From: an uncultured Lachnospiraceae bacterium
Lineage (GTDB): Bacteria; Bacillota; Clostridia; Lachnospirales; Lachnospiraceae
Direction of reading: 5' to 3'
DNA length: 64,000 nucleotides
NCBI GenBank assembly: GCA_910578885.1
Contig: CAJTSH010000003.1
Coordinates: 81,771-145,770 of the forward strand
A model generated the notes under the pieces. It worked only from the letters and a program-made list of their open reading frames with translations, made no database searches and was not told the DNA's origin. The translations under genes and the position numbers were made by a program. Shown here piece by piece: positions 34,368 through 42,130 of this stretch. How positions within the stretch are numbered: the first letter of the stretch is position 1; every line of letters begins with the position of its first letter.

Positions 34368-35381
34368 CTATTCCTCGTATTCCAAAACAACTCCGTGAGC
34401 AATTCCCGGAACATTCTGTCCCTCATTGAAACTAACCGTAGAGAGCAGCGCTCCGGTCGGCACGAACAACACCCGTTTCAAAACGCCTTTTTCAATATGC
34501 GGCAGAAAATGCGCGCTCATAGTAATTGCGCTGCAGCCGCAGCCGGAACCGCCGGAATCTGTTCCCTGCGTATCCTTGTCAAAGATCTCTATTCCGCAGT
34601 CCGTATAAATCCCGCTGATGTCAAATCCCTTTTCTTTCAACAAATCCAGCAGAATCTGCCTGCCCACATAACCTAAATCCCCGGTTATGATTTTGTCATA
34701 ATCCTCTGGTTTCCGCTGAAAATCCTCAAAATGATGGGCAATCAAATCACAAGCGGCAGGCGCCATTGCAGCCCCCATATTCATAGAATCCCTGATTCCA
34801 TAATCTACGATTCTTCCGGTCGTCACTCCCGTAATTTTCACATGGCTCTTACTTGTTCCAATTAAAAAAGCGCCGCTTCCTGTAACGGTCCATGTTGCAG
34901 ATACAGGTCTTTGATTTCCATACTCTAACGGAAAGCGGAATTGCTTTTCTGCGCTGGCAAAATGACTGGAAGTCATCGCAAGCACAAGGTCAGCATAACC
35001 GCCGGCAACGCACATCGCCGCTAAAGACATGGATTCTCCCGCCGTAGAACAGGCGCCGTACAATCCAAACAACGGAATATTATAATTCATAATTCCAAAA
35101 GAAGTCGCTATCGTCTGTCCCAGCAAATCTCCGGCAAATACATAGCGCACATCCTCCGGTTTCACATGCGCCTTCCCCATCGCAAGCGCCGCCGCCTCCT
35201 TTTGCATGGTACTCTCCGCCTCTTCCCACGAATCGGCGCCGAATTTATCATCCTGGCATATCATATCAAAGCATTTCCCTAACGGTCCTTCTCCTTCCTT
35301 CTTTCCCGCGACGCTGCCTGACGAAAGAATGTAAGGACATTGTTTGAAGGAAATACTCTGTTTTCCAATCATCTGTGACAT
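34368..35381 (-). CDS. spoVAD: Stage V sporulation protein AD
   Basis: 337 residues with the thiolase/FabH-like fold used by SpoVAD to bind dipicolinic acid. Visible are the N-terminal FKQCPYILSSGSVAGKKEGEGPLG, the YGACSTAGES block that corresponds to the active-site Cys region, and the C-terminal DSGGSGCGCSA and HFLPHIEKG blocks. AAGGAGGAAAAC precedes the ATG. The leader contains copy 2 of the two-hairpin element. Upstream I could not find a sigma-G match like those of the other two spoVA units. Confidence 0.95.
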   Translation of the reverse strand: MSQMIGKQSISFKQCPYILSSGSVAGKKEGEGPLGKCFDMICQDDKFGADSWEEAESTMQKEAAALAMGKAHVKPEDVRYVFAGDLLGQTIATSFGIMNYNIPLFGLYGACSTAGESMSLAAMCVAGGYADLVLAMTSSHFASAEKQFRFPLEYGNQRPVSATWTVTGSGAFLIGTSKSHVKITGVTTGRIVDYGIRDSMNMGAAMAPAACDLIAHHFEDFQRKPEDYDKIITGDLGYVGRQILLDLLKEKGFDISGIYTDCGIEIFDKDTQGTDSGGSGCGCSAITMSAHFLPHIEKGVLKRVLFVPTGALLSTVSFNEGQNVPGIAHGVVLEYEE

Positions 35382-35395
35382 GTTTTCCTCCTTCT

Positions 35396-35444
35396 GGCAT
35401 GTTCCTCATGCCATTCAGGTAGATTTGGAAGTTTTACTTCCAAA
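35396..35444. repeat. Two-hairpin element, copy 2
   Basis: A 6-bp stem GGCATG/CATGCC with a 5-nt loop, 11 nt, then the 8-bp stem TTTGGAAG/CTTCCAAA with the loop TTTTA. The second hairpin equals that of copy 1 at 26198; the first has two changes in each arm that keep the pairing. It lies 14 nt before the spoVAD start codon. Confidence 0.7.
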
Positions 35445-35570
35445 CTTTCCCTCTCTTTTCTTTTTTTTATTATTGTTTCAGCTTTTGGGGAATTCTATGC
35501 AAAAGAAATAGGGACAACAAACAAAAAACGTGTTAAACTATGATTATCAAATAAACGAAAGGAGTATTCT

Positions 35571-35672
35571 ATGGGCGGAATGATAATTTGCGCACCGCAA
35601 AGGCGGTTTAGCGCAGCAATTCCATATTGTTTCATTATGAGGAAAAATCGCCTTTGCCATCCTAAAAAATAA
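35571..35672 (+). CDS. Possible 33-residue leader peptide ahead of the HTH gene
   Basis: A short frame (starts MGGMIICAPQRRF) with a good AAAGGAG 6 nt upstream ends 18 nt before the next ribosome start. Its coding region contains a 13-bp inverted repeat: 35597-35609 pairs with 35645-35657 (GCAAAGGCG core). It could be a leader controlling the HTH gene, or just part of a structured intergenic repeat; coding is not proven. Confidence 0.3.
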   Translation: MGGMIICAPQRRFSAAIPYCFIMRKNRLCHPKK

Positions 35673-35690
35673 AAATTAGGAGGGTAAAAA

Positions 35691-35960
35691 ATGGGCAACC
35701 AAAGCGTAACTGATCTGCTTCCGAAAGAACTTTTGGAGCAGATACAGGAATATGCAGAGGGCAAAGTAATTTATATCCCCAAAAAGAAAACAAATAAAAG
35801 TCATTGGGGAACAAACACAGATACCAAGAAATATATAGCCGAGCGCAATCACCAGATATACATAGACTTTCAAAATGGGATGAATGCGCAGCAATTATCG
35901 GAGAAATACTTTTTGACGAAAAAAAGTATCCAGAGAATTTTAAAACAGGAACGTCTGTAA
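35691..35960 (+). CDS. Small HTH protein, CD3324/Mor-like
   Basis: 89 residues. The N-terminal part (TDLLPKELLEQIQEYAEGKVIYIPKK) and the C-terminal helix-turn-helix (NGMNAQQLSEKYFLTKKSIQRILKQ) match a small family of Mor-like transcription factors common in Bacillota. TAGGAGGG lies 8 nt before the ATG. It is the only complete gene between spoVAD and the erm-like gene. A strong terminator follows, so the methylase is not simply read through from it. DNA target unknown. Confidence 0.75.
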   Translation: MGNQSVTDLLPKELLEQIQEYAEGKVIYIPKKKTNKSHWGTNTDTKKYIAERNHQIYIDFQNGMNAQQLSEKYFLTKKSIQRILKQERL

Positions 35961-35977
35961 GAACAGACGATTTTCAA

Positions 35978-36010
35978 AATGTGCCACAAATTGTGGCACA
36001 TTTTTATTTT
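35978..36010 (+). terminator. Intrinsic terminator between the HTH gene and the erm-like gene
   Basis: GTGCCACAA pairs with TTGTGGCAC, extended by AT pairs, and is followed by TTTTTATTTT. A second small hairpin (CGTCTGT/ACAGACG, 35952-35969) overlaps the HTH gene stop codon. Confidence 0.8.
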
Positions 36011-36046
36011 AAGAAAGTGTGTGAGGTTTCTCCCGCATATCCCACT

Positions 36047-36055
36047 TGTTATAAT
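36047..36055 (+). promoter_or_regulatory. Extended -10 promoter of the erm-like gene
   Basis: TGTTATAAT is a perfect -10 box with the TGn extension; no good -35 is present. Transcription would begin about 5 nt before the GGAGGAA ribosome binding site, leaving no room for a leader peptide or attenuator. Confidence 0.6.
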
Positions 36056-36077
36056 CGGGCTATGGAGGAAAACGCTT

Positions 36078-36956
36078 ATGCCAAATCTTGCACATTCACA
36101 AAATTTTATAAAATCTGCTGCACTGATGCGAAAACTGATCCAAAAAGCAAACATCAGCAGCGATGACCATATCATAGAAATCGGAGCCGGAAAAGGAATC
36201 ATTACCGATGCGCTTGCCCGCTCTGCGAAAAAGGTTACAGCCATTGAATATGATTCAAAGCTCTATGAGGAACTTTTGAGAAAACACCAGTGGAATAATG
36301 TCGAATATATCCATGCAGACTTCTTAAAGTATCCACTGCCCAAAAAAGGCAGCTATAAAGTCTTTTCAAACATCCCGTTTCAGATTACGGCTGACATTGT
36401 GACAAAACTGACGACAAGAGATAACTCCCCCGAAGAGATTTTTCTGGTTCTGCAAAAAGAAGCGGCAAAAAAATTCTGCGGACTGCCTTTTCAAAAATAC
36501 GAGGGATTACGGGCAGCCCTTTTAAAACCTCAATATGAAATGCGTATTTTACATAACTTTGCACCGACCGATTTCACGCCGGCTCCGAAGGTGGAAATTG
36601 TACTGCTGCACTTTAAAAAGAGACATATGGACATGTCGCCGAAAGAATTCCGGGAATATAAAGACTTTGTGAGCTTTTTCTATGCTGCCGGCAGAGGAAA
36701 TACCGCAAAAGAACGGCTCTCTATCGTATTTTCCCAAAAGCAGATCAGCCGGCTCGCAAAAGAATATCATTTTGATGCCCGTCAATCCTATGCCATGATT
36801 TCCGCCGTCCAATGGGAACGGCTGTACTGCTATTCTCAAACCGGACTGGACGCCAAGCGAAAAGAACTCATCAAATTCTCTTACCGGAAACAATTGAAAC
36901 AGCAGAGTAAACTTAAAAAGCAGCACAGAACCAGAAACGTACCTACTTCCCCTTAA
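36078..36956 (+). CDS. erm: 23S rRNA (adenine-N6)-methyltransferase, Erm family
   Basis: 292 residues from ATG 36078 with GGAGGAA 8 nt upstream; a longer frame from 35979 has no ribosome binding site. The SAM-binding motif HIIEIGAGKGIIT, the acidic AIEYD, the HADFLKYPL block and the catalytic SNIPF motif (Erm-type NIPF/Y, not KsgA NLPY) mark an Erm that dimethylates A2058 of 23S rRNA. This gives resistance to macrolides, lincosamides and streptogramin B. The protein is some 45 residues longer than usual Erms because of a Lys/Arg-rich tail (KRKELIKFSYRKQLKQQSK). The neighbours are chromosomal housekeeping genes with no mobile element. Confidence 0.9.
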   Translation: MPNLAHSQNFIKSAALMRKLIQKANISSDDHIIEIGAGKGIITDALARSAKKVTAIEYDSKLYEELLRKHQWNNVEYIHADFLKYPLPKKGSYKVFSNIPFQITADIVTKLTTRDNSPEEIFLVLQKEAAKKFCGLPFQKYEGLRAALLKPQYEMRILHNFAPTDFTPAPKVEIVLLHFKKRHMDMSPKEFREYKDFVSFFYAAGRGNTAKERLSIVFSQKQISRLAKEYHFDARQSYAMISAVQWERLYCYSQTGLDAKRKELIKFSYRKQLKQQSKLKKQHRTRNVPTSP

Positions 36957-38047
36957 GGAATAATAATGCTTGCGCAGGAGACATCCTCTGTCAAGTCGTA
37001 TACTTTTCCGGTTTTCAATCCTACTACTTTAGGCCTTAAAATGCAATTCTGGTTATTTTTTACCACCTTTGCCTTCTCTCCGGTACTCAGTTCCACGATG
37101 CTATCCACCGGATAGAGGATTACGCTGTTCAAAAATGCTTTGATGACTGTAACATCCAGCTCCCTTGTCATGGACATAATCATCTCCACCGCATCCCGCT
37201 GAGAAAATGCGGTTTTATACGGACGTTCCGTTACCAAGGCATCATAGATATCCACGGTTGACAGGATTTTCGCATATTCACCGATTTCACTTTCTGCCAA
37301 TCCCAGCGGATATCCGTTTCCGTCTATCTTTTCATGGTGCTGCAGGACTGCCATCATAACCGCAGACGAAACGTTCCTCTTTTCTTTTAGTATATTATAA
37401 CCAAATAACGAGTGCTGCTTCATCAATTCAAATTCTTCATCGGTCAGCCTCGCCGGCTTATTCAGCACTTCATTCGGAATCCTAGACTTGCCGACATCAT
37501 GCAAAAGCCCTGCAATGCCAATCTCATAAATCTGATTTTCTGGCATCCCATATTTTTTTGCAACAATCATTGCCATAGTCGCAACATCCACGCTGTGCTT
37601 AAAAGTGTACTCATCACTGACTTTCAGCTCACTGATATCGACCGCAATGGCGTCATTTTCCAGAATCGCTTTCATAAGATCATTTGCAATATCGTTCGTC
37701 GTATTTACAAAGTTCTCTGAATCCGTATTTTTATATAGAAACTGTACGCCTTGGGAAACACGATTCTTCACGCTCTCTGCCAGCTTGACCTTGACGGGAT
37801 CTGCCACCTTGAGCTTTTCAATCGTTCTTTGAGTCTCCTCTGTTATGACATAATCATCCGGGTCTTCCGCTTCCCCTTCCCTGATATAGATGCCACCAAC
37901 TCCCATGTTAATCATATAATCTATCTGATACTGATCTAAAGTTGTCCCCTTTTCAATTAACACGCGCCCTATATGGTCTATAATTCTCTGGTCAGTCCGC
38001 ATGCCTTCTTTTAACTGCCGAACACGTATATATTTCCTTACTATCAA
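36953..38047 (-). CDS. HD-GYP domain protein (putative c-di-GMP phosphodiesterase)
   Basis: 364 residues from a TTG start (AGGTGG 8 nt upstream). The N-terminal part (about 1-75) is the domain often found ahead of clostridial HD-GYP modules; the HD-GYP domain spans about 120-300 with HSVDVA, the metal site HDVGK, and HHEKIDGNGYPLGL complete, so activity is expected. A C-terminal strand-rich piece follows (VELSTGEKAKVV). The domain degrades cyclic di-GMP. It converges with the erm-like gene and overlaps its end by 4 nt. A degenerate paralog lies at 62193. Confidence 0.93.
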   Translation of the reverse strand: MIVRKYIRVRQLKEGMRTDQRIIDHIGRVLIEKGTTLDQYQIDYMINMGVGGIYIREGEAEDPDDYVITEETQRTIEKLKVADPVKVKLAESVKNRVSQGVQFLYKNTDSENFVNTTNDIANDLMKAILENDAIAVDISELKVSDEYTFKHSVDVATMAMIVAKKYGMPENQIYEIGIAGLLHDVGKSRIPNEVLNKPARLTDEEFELMKQHSLFGYNILKEKRNVSSAVMMAVLQHHEKIDGNGYPLGLAESEIGEYAKILSTVDIYDALVTERPYKTAFSQRDAVEMIMSMTRELDVTVIKAFLNSVILYPVDSIVELSTGEKAKVVKNNQNCILRPKVVGLKTGKVYDLTEDVSCASIIIP

Positions 38048-38167
38048 AACGACACCACCTGATTTATCAATTTTGTGTATATACTATGGTAACATTTTTC
38101 TTTCCTAATTTCCATACATATTAAATCGGATGAAGGGGAAGAAATCTCAATACTGAAACACAAAGTA

Positions 38168-39724
38168 TTACAAAATCCTCGTCGTCCACTTCGTACAGTC
38201 CCACACGTCCGTTGCCAATCCTTCATAAAATTCCGGCTCATGGCAAACCATCAATATACTCCCCTTATACGCCGCCAGCGCACGCTTAAGCTCCTCCTTT
38301 GCATCCACATCCAGATGATTCGTCGGCTCGTCCAAAAGCAGGATATTTGTCTCGCGGTTGATAAGTTTACAGAGCCGTACCTTCGCCTGCTCACCGCCGC
38401 TCAGAACCCGAACCAGACTCTCAATATGCTTCGTCGTCAGACCGCATTTTGCAAGTGCGCTCCGTACCTCATACTGGGAATATGACGGAAATTCTTTCCA
38501 TATTTCTTCGATACAGGTAGTCTTTACATCCTGATCCATCTCCTGCTCAAAATATCCGATGCTTAAGTAGTCTCCGAGTTCAACTTCACCGGAAATTGGC
38601 GGGATTAATCCCAAGATACTTTTTAGCAAAGTTGTCTTTCCGATTCCGTTCGCTCCGGTCAAGACAATTTTTTCTCCCCGCTCCATCTCAAGGTTCAGCG
38701 CAGCGGACAAAGGTTCCTCATATCCGATTATAAGCTCCTTCGTCTGAAATATATATCGGCCTGGCGTCCTCGCCTCCCGGAATACGAACTCCGGCTTCGG
38801 CTTTTCCCCTGCCAGCTCTATCATTTCCATCTTATCCAGCTTCTTTTGTCTAGACATCGCCATGTTTCTCGTCGCAACTCTCGCCTTATTCCTCGCAACA
38901 AAATCCTTCAAATCAGCGATTTCCTTCTGCTGCTTATTGTATGCCGCCTCAAGCTGCGCCTTCTTCATTTCATACACTTCCCTGAATTTCTCGTAATCAC
39001 CCACATAACGGTTCAATTGTCTGTTATCCATGTGATAAATCAGATTTATCACGCTGTTCAAAAACGGGATATCATGAGAAATCAAAATAAACGCATTCTC
39101 ATACTCGTTCAGATACCGTTTCAGCCACTCGATATGCTCTGCGTCCAGATAGTTCGTCGGCTCGTCCAAAAGCAGGATGTCCGGCTTCTCCAAAAGCAGT
39201 TTCCCCATCAGGACCTTCGTCCTCTGTCCTCCGCTTAAGTCTGTCACATCTTTATCCAATCCGATTTCTAAGAGCCCAAGCGCTCTCGCCACTTCTTCTA
39301 CTTTTGCGTCTATCATATAGAAATCGTGCAGTGTAAGCATGTCCTGAATCGTCCCCAATTCCTCCATGCTCTTTTCCATCTCCTCTTCCTCCAGCTCCCC
39401 CAGCTTCTCACAGATTTCATTCATCTTCGCTTCCATCTCATACAGAAAATCAAATGCCGATGCAAGTACGCTCCTTATCGTCATTCCTTTCTCCAGCGCC
39501 GTATGCTGATCCAGATAGCCGACCCGTACATTCTTTGCCCACTCAATTTTCCCCTCGTCCGGCTGAAGCTTTCCGGTCACAATATTCAAAAAGGTAGACT
39601 TTCCTTCTCCATTGGCTCCAATCAGCCCAATATGTTCTCCCTTCAGCAATCGAAAAGACACATCATCAAAAATTGCCCTGTCGCCGAAACCATGCGTCAA
39701 ATGTTCCACATTTAAAATACTCAT
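38168..39724 (-). CDS. ABC-F family ATPase (YbiT/EttA-like)
   Basis: 518 residues, two ATPase domains and no membrane segment. Walker A motifs are GANGEGKST and GANGIGKTT; signatures LSGGQRTKV and LSGGEQAKV; Walker B LLLDEPTNYLD and LLLDEPTNHLD. Between them is a long charged linker (PtIM, about 235-300). ABC-F proteins act on the ribosome and not as transporters. The sequence looks closest to the broadly conserved YbiT/YkpA type rather than dedicated resistance proteins, although the erm-like gene is nearby. GGAG precedes the ATG. It may be co-transcribed with the hydrolase gene 38 nt upstream. Confidence 0.92.
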   Translation of the reverse strand: MSILNVEHLTHGFGDRAIFDDVSFRLLKGEHIGLIGANGEGKSTFLNIVTGKLQPDEGKIEWAKNVRVGYLDQHTALEKGMTIRSVLASAFDFLYEMEAKMNEICEKLGELEEEEMEKSMEELGTIQDMLTLHDFYMIDAKVEEVARALGLLEIGLDKDVTDLSGGQRTKVLMGKLLLEKPDILLLDEPTNYLDAEHIEWLKRYLNEYENAFILISHDIPFLNSVINLIYHMDNRQLNRYVGDYEKFREVYEMKKAQLEAAYNKQQKEIADLKDFVARNKARVATRNMAMSRQKKLDKMEMIELAGEKPKPEFVFREARTPGRYIFQTKELIIGYEEPLSAALNLEMERGEKIVLTGANGIGKTTLLKSILGLIPPISGEVELGDYLSIGYFEQEMDQDVKTTCIEEIWKEFPSYSQYEVRSALAKCGLTTKHIESLVRVLSGGEQAKVRLCKLINRETNILLLDEPTNHLDVDAKEELKRALAAYKGSILMVCHEPEFYEGLATDVWDCTKWTTRIL

Positions 39725-39762
39725 TTCATCCTGCTCCTTGATTCTTTATCCTTTTCCTCTAT

Positions 39763-41976
39763 CTACTCTTTCATCAGGCAGATATTGTCAATACTGACAT
39801 TTCCGCTCTCATCCTCAGGAAACGTCAGCTCTATCTTCTTAATTTGAGAAAGCTCTATCTTCGGGCACTGTTCTTTCAACTGCTCCGATGTAACGCTGAT
39901 TGTCTGATACTGATGCTTGTATTCATTGCTATCCAAAAAATACTGTGTCTTTCCGAGCTTTACCGGAAGCGGCGGATAGATAACCGTATCCTGCGGGGAA
40001 ACCACCGCCTGATTCCCTTCGGAATCAGAAACCACTATCTGCGGTATCATACAACAGTACTCTTCCTTCTCCACCGCATGCTCATCCATATCACAAATAT
40101 CAAAATTGATTTTGTTATCTACAAGAGAAACCGGCTCCTGCATATTTAACACATAGCAAGCGTCGCTAGTATCCTTCCACATCAGCCGCAGCGCATAATT
40201 CCCCCGATTCAGCTCTGCCATTTCGTTAGAATAATACAGCATTTCCTCTCTCCATAAGTATACTTCTTCGGCGCTCAAGGAAACCTCCTCATCACTTGCC
40301 GTCTCCAGATCAGAATCTTCCTCGAAGTCACAGAGCATCCTGCTTCCCGACTTCTCATACTGCTGGATGTAAACGGTTTCCGGAAGATATGCGCTATAAC
40401 GGCTGTAATCGGTCAAAAGGCTCTCATAGGTATCTTCCGATTTTAACACCTTATCCAGAAAAACCTTCGTATAAATCTTTAAAATTTCCTGCTGTTCCTC
40501 TTCGCTGATAAAATTCCCGACATTCAAATACCGGTCAAGCGGCGCAGACATATCATAGGTTCCCCACAGACTGTTAAACTGTCCGTGATTCGCACCGGCA
40601 ATATACAGGGAAGACTTGATGTAATCGTTATCCTCCGTAAAACTTATATTTTCATACTGCGTATTTCCAAGGAAAATATTGATGTCCTGATCGTTCGCTC
40701 CCTGCAGCAGCAAATAATTCACATTTTCCAGTTCCACCTCATGTCCTGCCGGCATGTATTGATTGACCGACGGCGCCACAGCGATTACTCCTTTGATATG
40801 AAAATTGTAGCGGAACTTATGATTTCCGTTCTCCGGATAAGCATCATAACCGTTAAACAGATAAGCCGTCGACGCCATTTCTCCTCCCCGCGAATGTCCC
40901 GCAATCACGATATTATCATAATCCATCCTTCCGTACAACGGATTTCCTTCTTCTGCGTTAAATTCCTGCAATTTCCTGATATTTTCCAGCAGCAGGATTG
41001 CTCTGGCATCATTCTCATTCGACAGGAGATTCAACACATTTTCATCTACTGAAACAACTACATACCCGTGGGAAGCCAGATATTCCCCCAGATAAGCATA
41101 ACCCTGATATGATTCGGTCAAAGTCCCATGATTCCCATGCACAAAAAACAGCACCGGACAATCGTCAAGCTCCGAGGGATACCATACTTTTCCGGCAATC
41201 GGAGCCTCTTCTACATCATATCCGGTCACTGCGCTCCGCCATAGTCCCGTCAAGCCTCCCGGATTTTCTGCACAATAAGATAAATCAATCGTCTCGGATT
41301 TTATTTCCGCTTCTTTTTCCGGACTATATTCCAGACTTTTCACCGTATAACTGCCAAATGACAGCTCATTTTCAAATTCCTCCGGCGCTTGTGCCGCAGA
41401 TAATTTCTCATGCAATGAAAGATATTCTTCTATATATTCATCCTGAAAACCCGTCTGCGCCAAAAGTATGCAGCCCGACAGAAAAACAATTCCGCTGATA
41501 CATCCGGTAATAACAATCGTTGGAGTATGCACCTTGTTACGGAAAAACGCCCAAAGTGATTTTCCAAATAAAATCAATGACAATGCAAGCAATATGCCGA
41601 ACAAGAAGCCTTCTCCCGCTGCATTTCCCAAATTTCCCGATACCCCCAGCATCCCTGACAGCAGCATCAGAAACAGGATACAGAGAAGATGCTTACTCTC
41701 CACCTTTCGGAACTGACGCAGAATCCATCCTAATATGCCCAGACCTATATTTCCCAGAAGAAATGCGGTTACTGCACCCATTACGAATCCCAGCGCCGGA
41801 TTTGGAAGCAGCGGCACTGCGAAACTGCCGACTGCGATACACAATGCTGCCATCAGAGCCAGATAAACCGGCGGATAAGTATCCTGCCAATTCCTGCAAA
41901 AATAATTCCTTCCCTTTTCCCGTATTTTAGCAAGAGATGCTTGTACATCCTTTTTTAATTTCTGAAACTTTTCCAT
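39763..41976 (-). CDS. Membrane-anchored alpha/beta hydrolase
   Basis: 737 residues from ATG 41976 (AAAGGGAA upstream). Five hydrophobic segments occupy about residues 35-185. An outside alpha/beta hydrolase domain follows, with the oxyanion region FFVHGNHGT, the nucleophile elbow IAGHSRGGE and a late His in AGANHGQFN; an Asp in LLQGANDQD fits the triad. The last about 180 residues form a strand-rich domain (FEEDSDLETA..., DNICLMKE) resembling carbohydrate-binding or jelly-roll modules. Substrate unknown; an esterase or lipase of the cell surface is the best guess. Confidence 0.8.
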   Translation of the reverse strand: MEKFQKLKKDVQASLAKIREKGRNYFCRNWQDTYPPVYLALMAALCIAVGSFAVPLLPNPALGFVMGAVTAFLLGNIGLGILGWILRQFRKVESKHLLCILFLMLLSGMLGVSGNLGNAAGEGFLFGILLALSLILFGKSLWAFFRNKVHTPTIVITGCISGIVFLSGCILLAQTGFQDEYIEEYLSLHEKLSAAQAPEEFENELSFGSYTVKSLEYSPEKEAEIKSETIDLSYCAENPGGLTGLWRSAVTGYDVEEAPIAGKVWYPSELDDCPVLFFVHGNHGTLTESYQGYAYLGEYLASHGYVVVSVDENVLNLLSNENDARAILLLENIRKLQEFNAEEGNPLYGRMDYDNIVIAGHSRGGEMASTAYLFNGYDAYPENGNHKFRYNFHIKGVIAVAPSVNQYMPAGHEVELENVNYLLLQGANDQDINIFLGNTQYENISFTEDNDYIKSSLYIAGANHGQFNSLWGTYDMSAPLDRYLNVGNFISEEEQQEILKIYTKVFLDKVLKSEDTYESLLTDYSRYSAYLPETVYIQQYEKSGSRMLCDFEEDSDLETASDEEVSLSAEEVYLWREEMLYYSNEMAELNRGNYALRLMWKDTSDACYVLNMQEPVSLVDNKINFDICDMDEHAVEKEEYCCMIPQIVVSDSEGNQAVVSPQDTVIYPPLPVKLGKTQYFLDSNEYKHQYQTISVTSEQLKEQCPKIELSQIKKIELTFPEDESGNVSIDNICLMKE

Positions 41977-42019
41977 TCTGTTCCCTTTCTCTTTCAACGA
42001 AATTTCAGCTCATTCCTAC

Positions 42020-42052
42020 AAAAAAAGAGTGATATCATATCACTCTTTTTTA
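42020..42052. terminator. Hairpin/terminator between the amylosucrase and hydrolase genes
   Basis: A nearly perfect palindrome (GAGTGATAT/ATATCACTC) flanked by A6 and T6, so it can terminate on either strand. On the minus strand it follows the amylosucrase-like gene, but it also lies directly downstream of the promoter at 42061-42090. Confidence 0.75.
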
Positions 42053-42060
42053 CTTAAGTC

Positions 42061-42090
42061 ATTATACCCATCCAGAAGGTATAATGTCTA
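42061..42090 (-). promoter_or_regulatory. Promoter of the membrane hydrolase gene
   Basis: TAGACA, 18-nt spacer, TATAAT on the minus strand. The same bases form a 9-bp inverted repeat CATTATACC/GGTATAATG. The transcript would begin at or inside the terminator-like hairpin at 42020. Confidence 0.5.
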
Positions 42091-42130
42091 CTGATTTTTC
42101 ATAATTTCCTTGTCTATTCTGTACGTTTTG

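Noticed and set aside
35460..35570. Sigma-G promoter for spoVAD
   Set aside because: GCATA words occur but no CATNNTA lies at 16-18 nt, so no promoter is claimed.
38168..39724. Antibiotic-resistance ABC-F (ribosome protection) linked to erm
   Set aside because: The protein looks like the widely conserved YbiT/YkpA type, and an HD-GYP gene on the other strand separates it from the methylase; resistance is not supported.
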